NCBI GenBank assembly: GCA_944358535.1
Contig: CALVRH010000011.1
Span: forward strand, 1 to 41,796
Direction of reading: 5' to 3'
Source: an uncultured Bacilli bacterium
Lineage (GTDB): Bacteria > Bacillota_I > Bacilli_A > RF39 > UBA660
Length of the DNA: 41,796 nt
The notes under the pieces were generated by a model that saw nothing but the letters and a program-made list of their open reading frames with translations, was not told the DNA's origin and did not search any database. Position 1 is the first letter of the stretch; each line of letters starts with the position of its first letter. The position numbers and the translations under genes are program-made. Positions 41,275-41,796 of this stretch are shown piece by piece.

Positions 41275-41629
41275 TGGTGGAGCCGAGGAGATTTGAACTC
41301 CTGTCCAAAAACACTTTCAAATAAACATCTACAAGTTTAGTTAGTTAAAAACTGTCCTAGTAAAGATTAGTAACTAACAACTACGTTTGCTAGTAAGCCT
41401 ATAAAATTCATCACTATCTTTAGGCTAAATAGCGATATAACTTTCTAAAAGCGAACCCTTAAAATTCTCCGAAAGTAAAAGAATTAAAAGAGTGTACCTT
41501 ACCAATCTTAGGCAAATGCTGGTACGTAATTATTTCTGTTTCCAGTTATATTTAAGTTTGGACTTAACGTGTCCCTCCGACTTGCCATTTATTCTTCCGT
41601 ATTCCTGTCGAAACCAAAAAAACGGCCCC
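41275..41629 (-). ncRNA. ssrA: Transfer-messenger RNA (tmRNA)
   Basis: About 355 bases. The acceptor stem pairs the 5' end GGGGCCG with 3' CGGCTCC followed by ACCA (encoded CCA). TTTGGTTTCGACAGG follows the 5' end, and GGACAGGAGTTCAAATCTCC gives the T-arm. The tag frame reads GGA...GCC TAA at 41543-41508, encoding GNRNNYVPAFA, preceded by ATAACT, a usual type of resume signal. Between lie pseudoknot segments. With SmpB (not in the window) it rescues stalled ribosomes. A classic integration site for islands. Confidence 0.95.
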
Positions 41630-41647
41630 AATTTATAAAGCTCTTAT

Positions 41648-41675
41648 ATTATAACACATAAAAGCCTTTTTTCAA
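41648..41675 (-). promoter_or_regulatory. ssrA promoter
   Basis: Minus strand TTGAAA (41675-41670), 16 bases, TATAAT (41653-41648). RNA would start near 41641, about 12 bases before the mature 5' end, which RNase P would trim. Confidence 0.75.
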
Positions 41676-41796
41676 AATTTATTTTTTTAATCTTGCCCTA
41701 ATACTTCTTTCAATATCTCCCCGAGTTTTACAATTGACCATTTAAGAAAGATAAAGTTTGCCTATATTTTATATAGCTTTTTTTATGTCAAGTTTT
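41676..41796. other. Window edge, no supported gene
   Basis: AT-rich sequence. One minus-strand frame ends LGEILKEVLGQD-stop near 41690 but has a stop about 24 codons upstream and no start codon, so it is at most a gene relic. A TTGACA (41791-41786) near the edge has no convincing -10. Confidence 0.4.

Noticed and set aside
41275-41629. A definite attL/attR pair for an integrated element at ssrA
   Set aside because: Similarity to the linkers lies mainly outside the tmRNA gene and the core (CACCA) is too short; no integrase is in the window.
41686-41760. Small gene ending LGEILKEVLGQD
   Set aside because: No start codon and an in-frame stop about 24 codons upstream; too little to call.

Overview
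The window (41.8 kb, very AT-rich) reads as chromosome of an endospore-forming, low-GC Firmicute, probably a gut Bacilli lineage near Erysipelotrichales/RF39. The basis is the infC-rpmI-rplT operon, a rimP-nusA-ylxR-infB operon, a gerA-type germination operon, the dacB-spmA-spmB-rluB sporulation cluster, Bacillus-like promoters and Shine-Dalgarno (SD) sites, and a tmRNA. TGA is used as a stop, so this is the standard bacterial code. The taxon is inferred, not proven.

Layout. 1-1.2 kb: a membrane-anchored protein with a GC-rich C-terminal segment that looks like a diversity-generating-retroelement (DGR) variable region. Three hairpins and a truncated template-like repeat follow it. 1.3-3.9 kb: an XRE regulator, a decayed AAA/DUF4143 ATPase and a DinJ/YafQ toxin-antitoxin pair. 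4-8.3 kb: tig, mraY, a HAD phosphatase, and infC-rpmI-rplT behind a visible attenuator, with infC starting at AUC. 8.4-9.8 kb: an intact AAA/DUF4143 ATPase behind three 23-bp-spaced operator repeats. 9.8-14.6 kb: rimP-nusA-ylxR-infB plus two small paralogues, then rbfA. 14.7-16.4 kb: a CPBP protease and a metallophosphoesterase on the plus strand.

16.4-23.8 kb: a helical-repeat protein, an ADP-ribosylglycohydrolase/alpha-beta-hydrolase fusion, a GNAT, an ATPase remnant, an XRE sensor with an Asp-box membrane protein, an RlmCD-type methyltransferase, and a Fic protein lacking the motif histidine. 24-27.7 kb: gerAA-gerAC-gerAB. 28.6 kb: ferredoxin. 28.9-31.8 kb: dacB-spmA-spmB-rluB. 31.8-33.3 kb: a MerR regulator with a textbook 19-bp-spacer promoter, coupled to an orphan VirD4/TraG-like ATPase. 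33.4-36.6 kb: membrane protein, lipoprotein, papain/transglutaminase-like protein and 5'-nucleotidase-like HAD.

36.6-41.3 kb is an accessory, defence-like island ending at ssrA (tmRNA): a YhcG/DUF1016 PDDEXK nuclease, an AlbA_2/HATPase protein and a two-gene Pycsar-like system (PycTM effector plus nucleotide cyclase). Its transcription units are separated by a recurring terminator-operator linker with ATTATCAAT direct repeats about 75 bp apart, and a related sequence lies directly behind tmRNA. The most interesting signals are the DGR target with its adenine-only template differences, the Pycsar pair with its operator, the repeated island linkers, and the repeat arrays in front of the DUF4143 and AlbA genes, which share a GAAAAGTG core.
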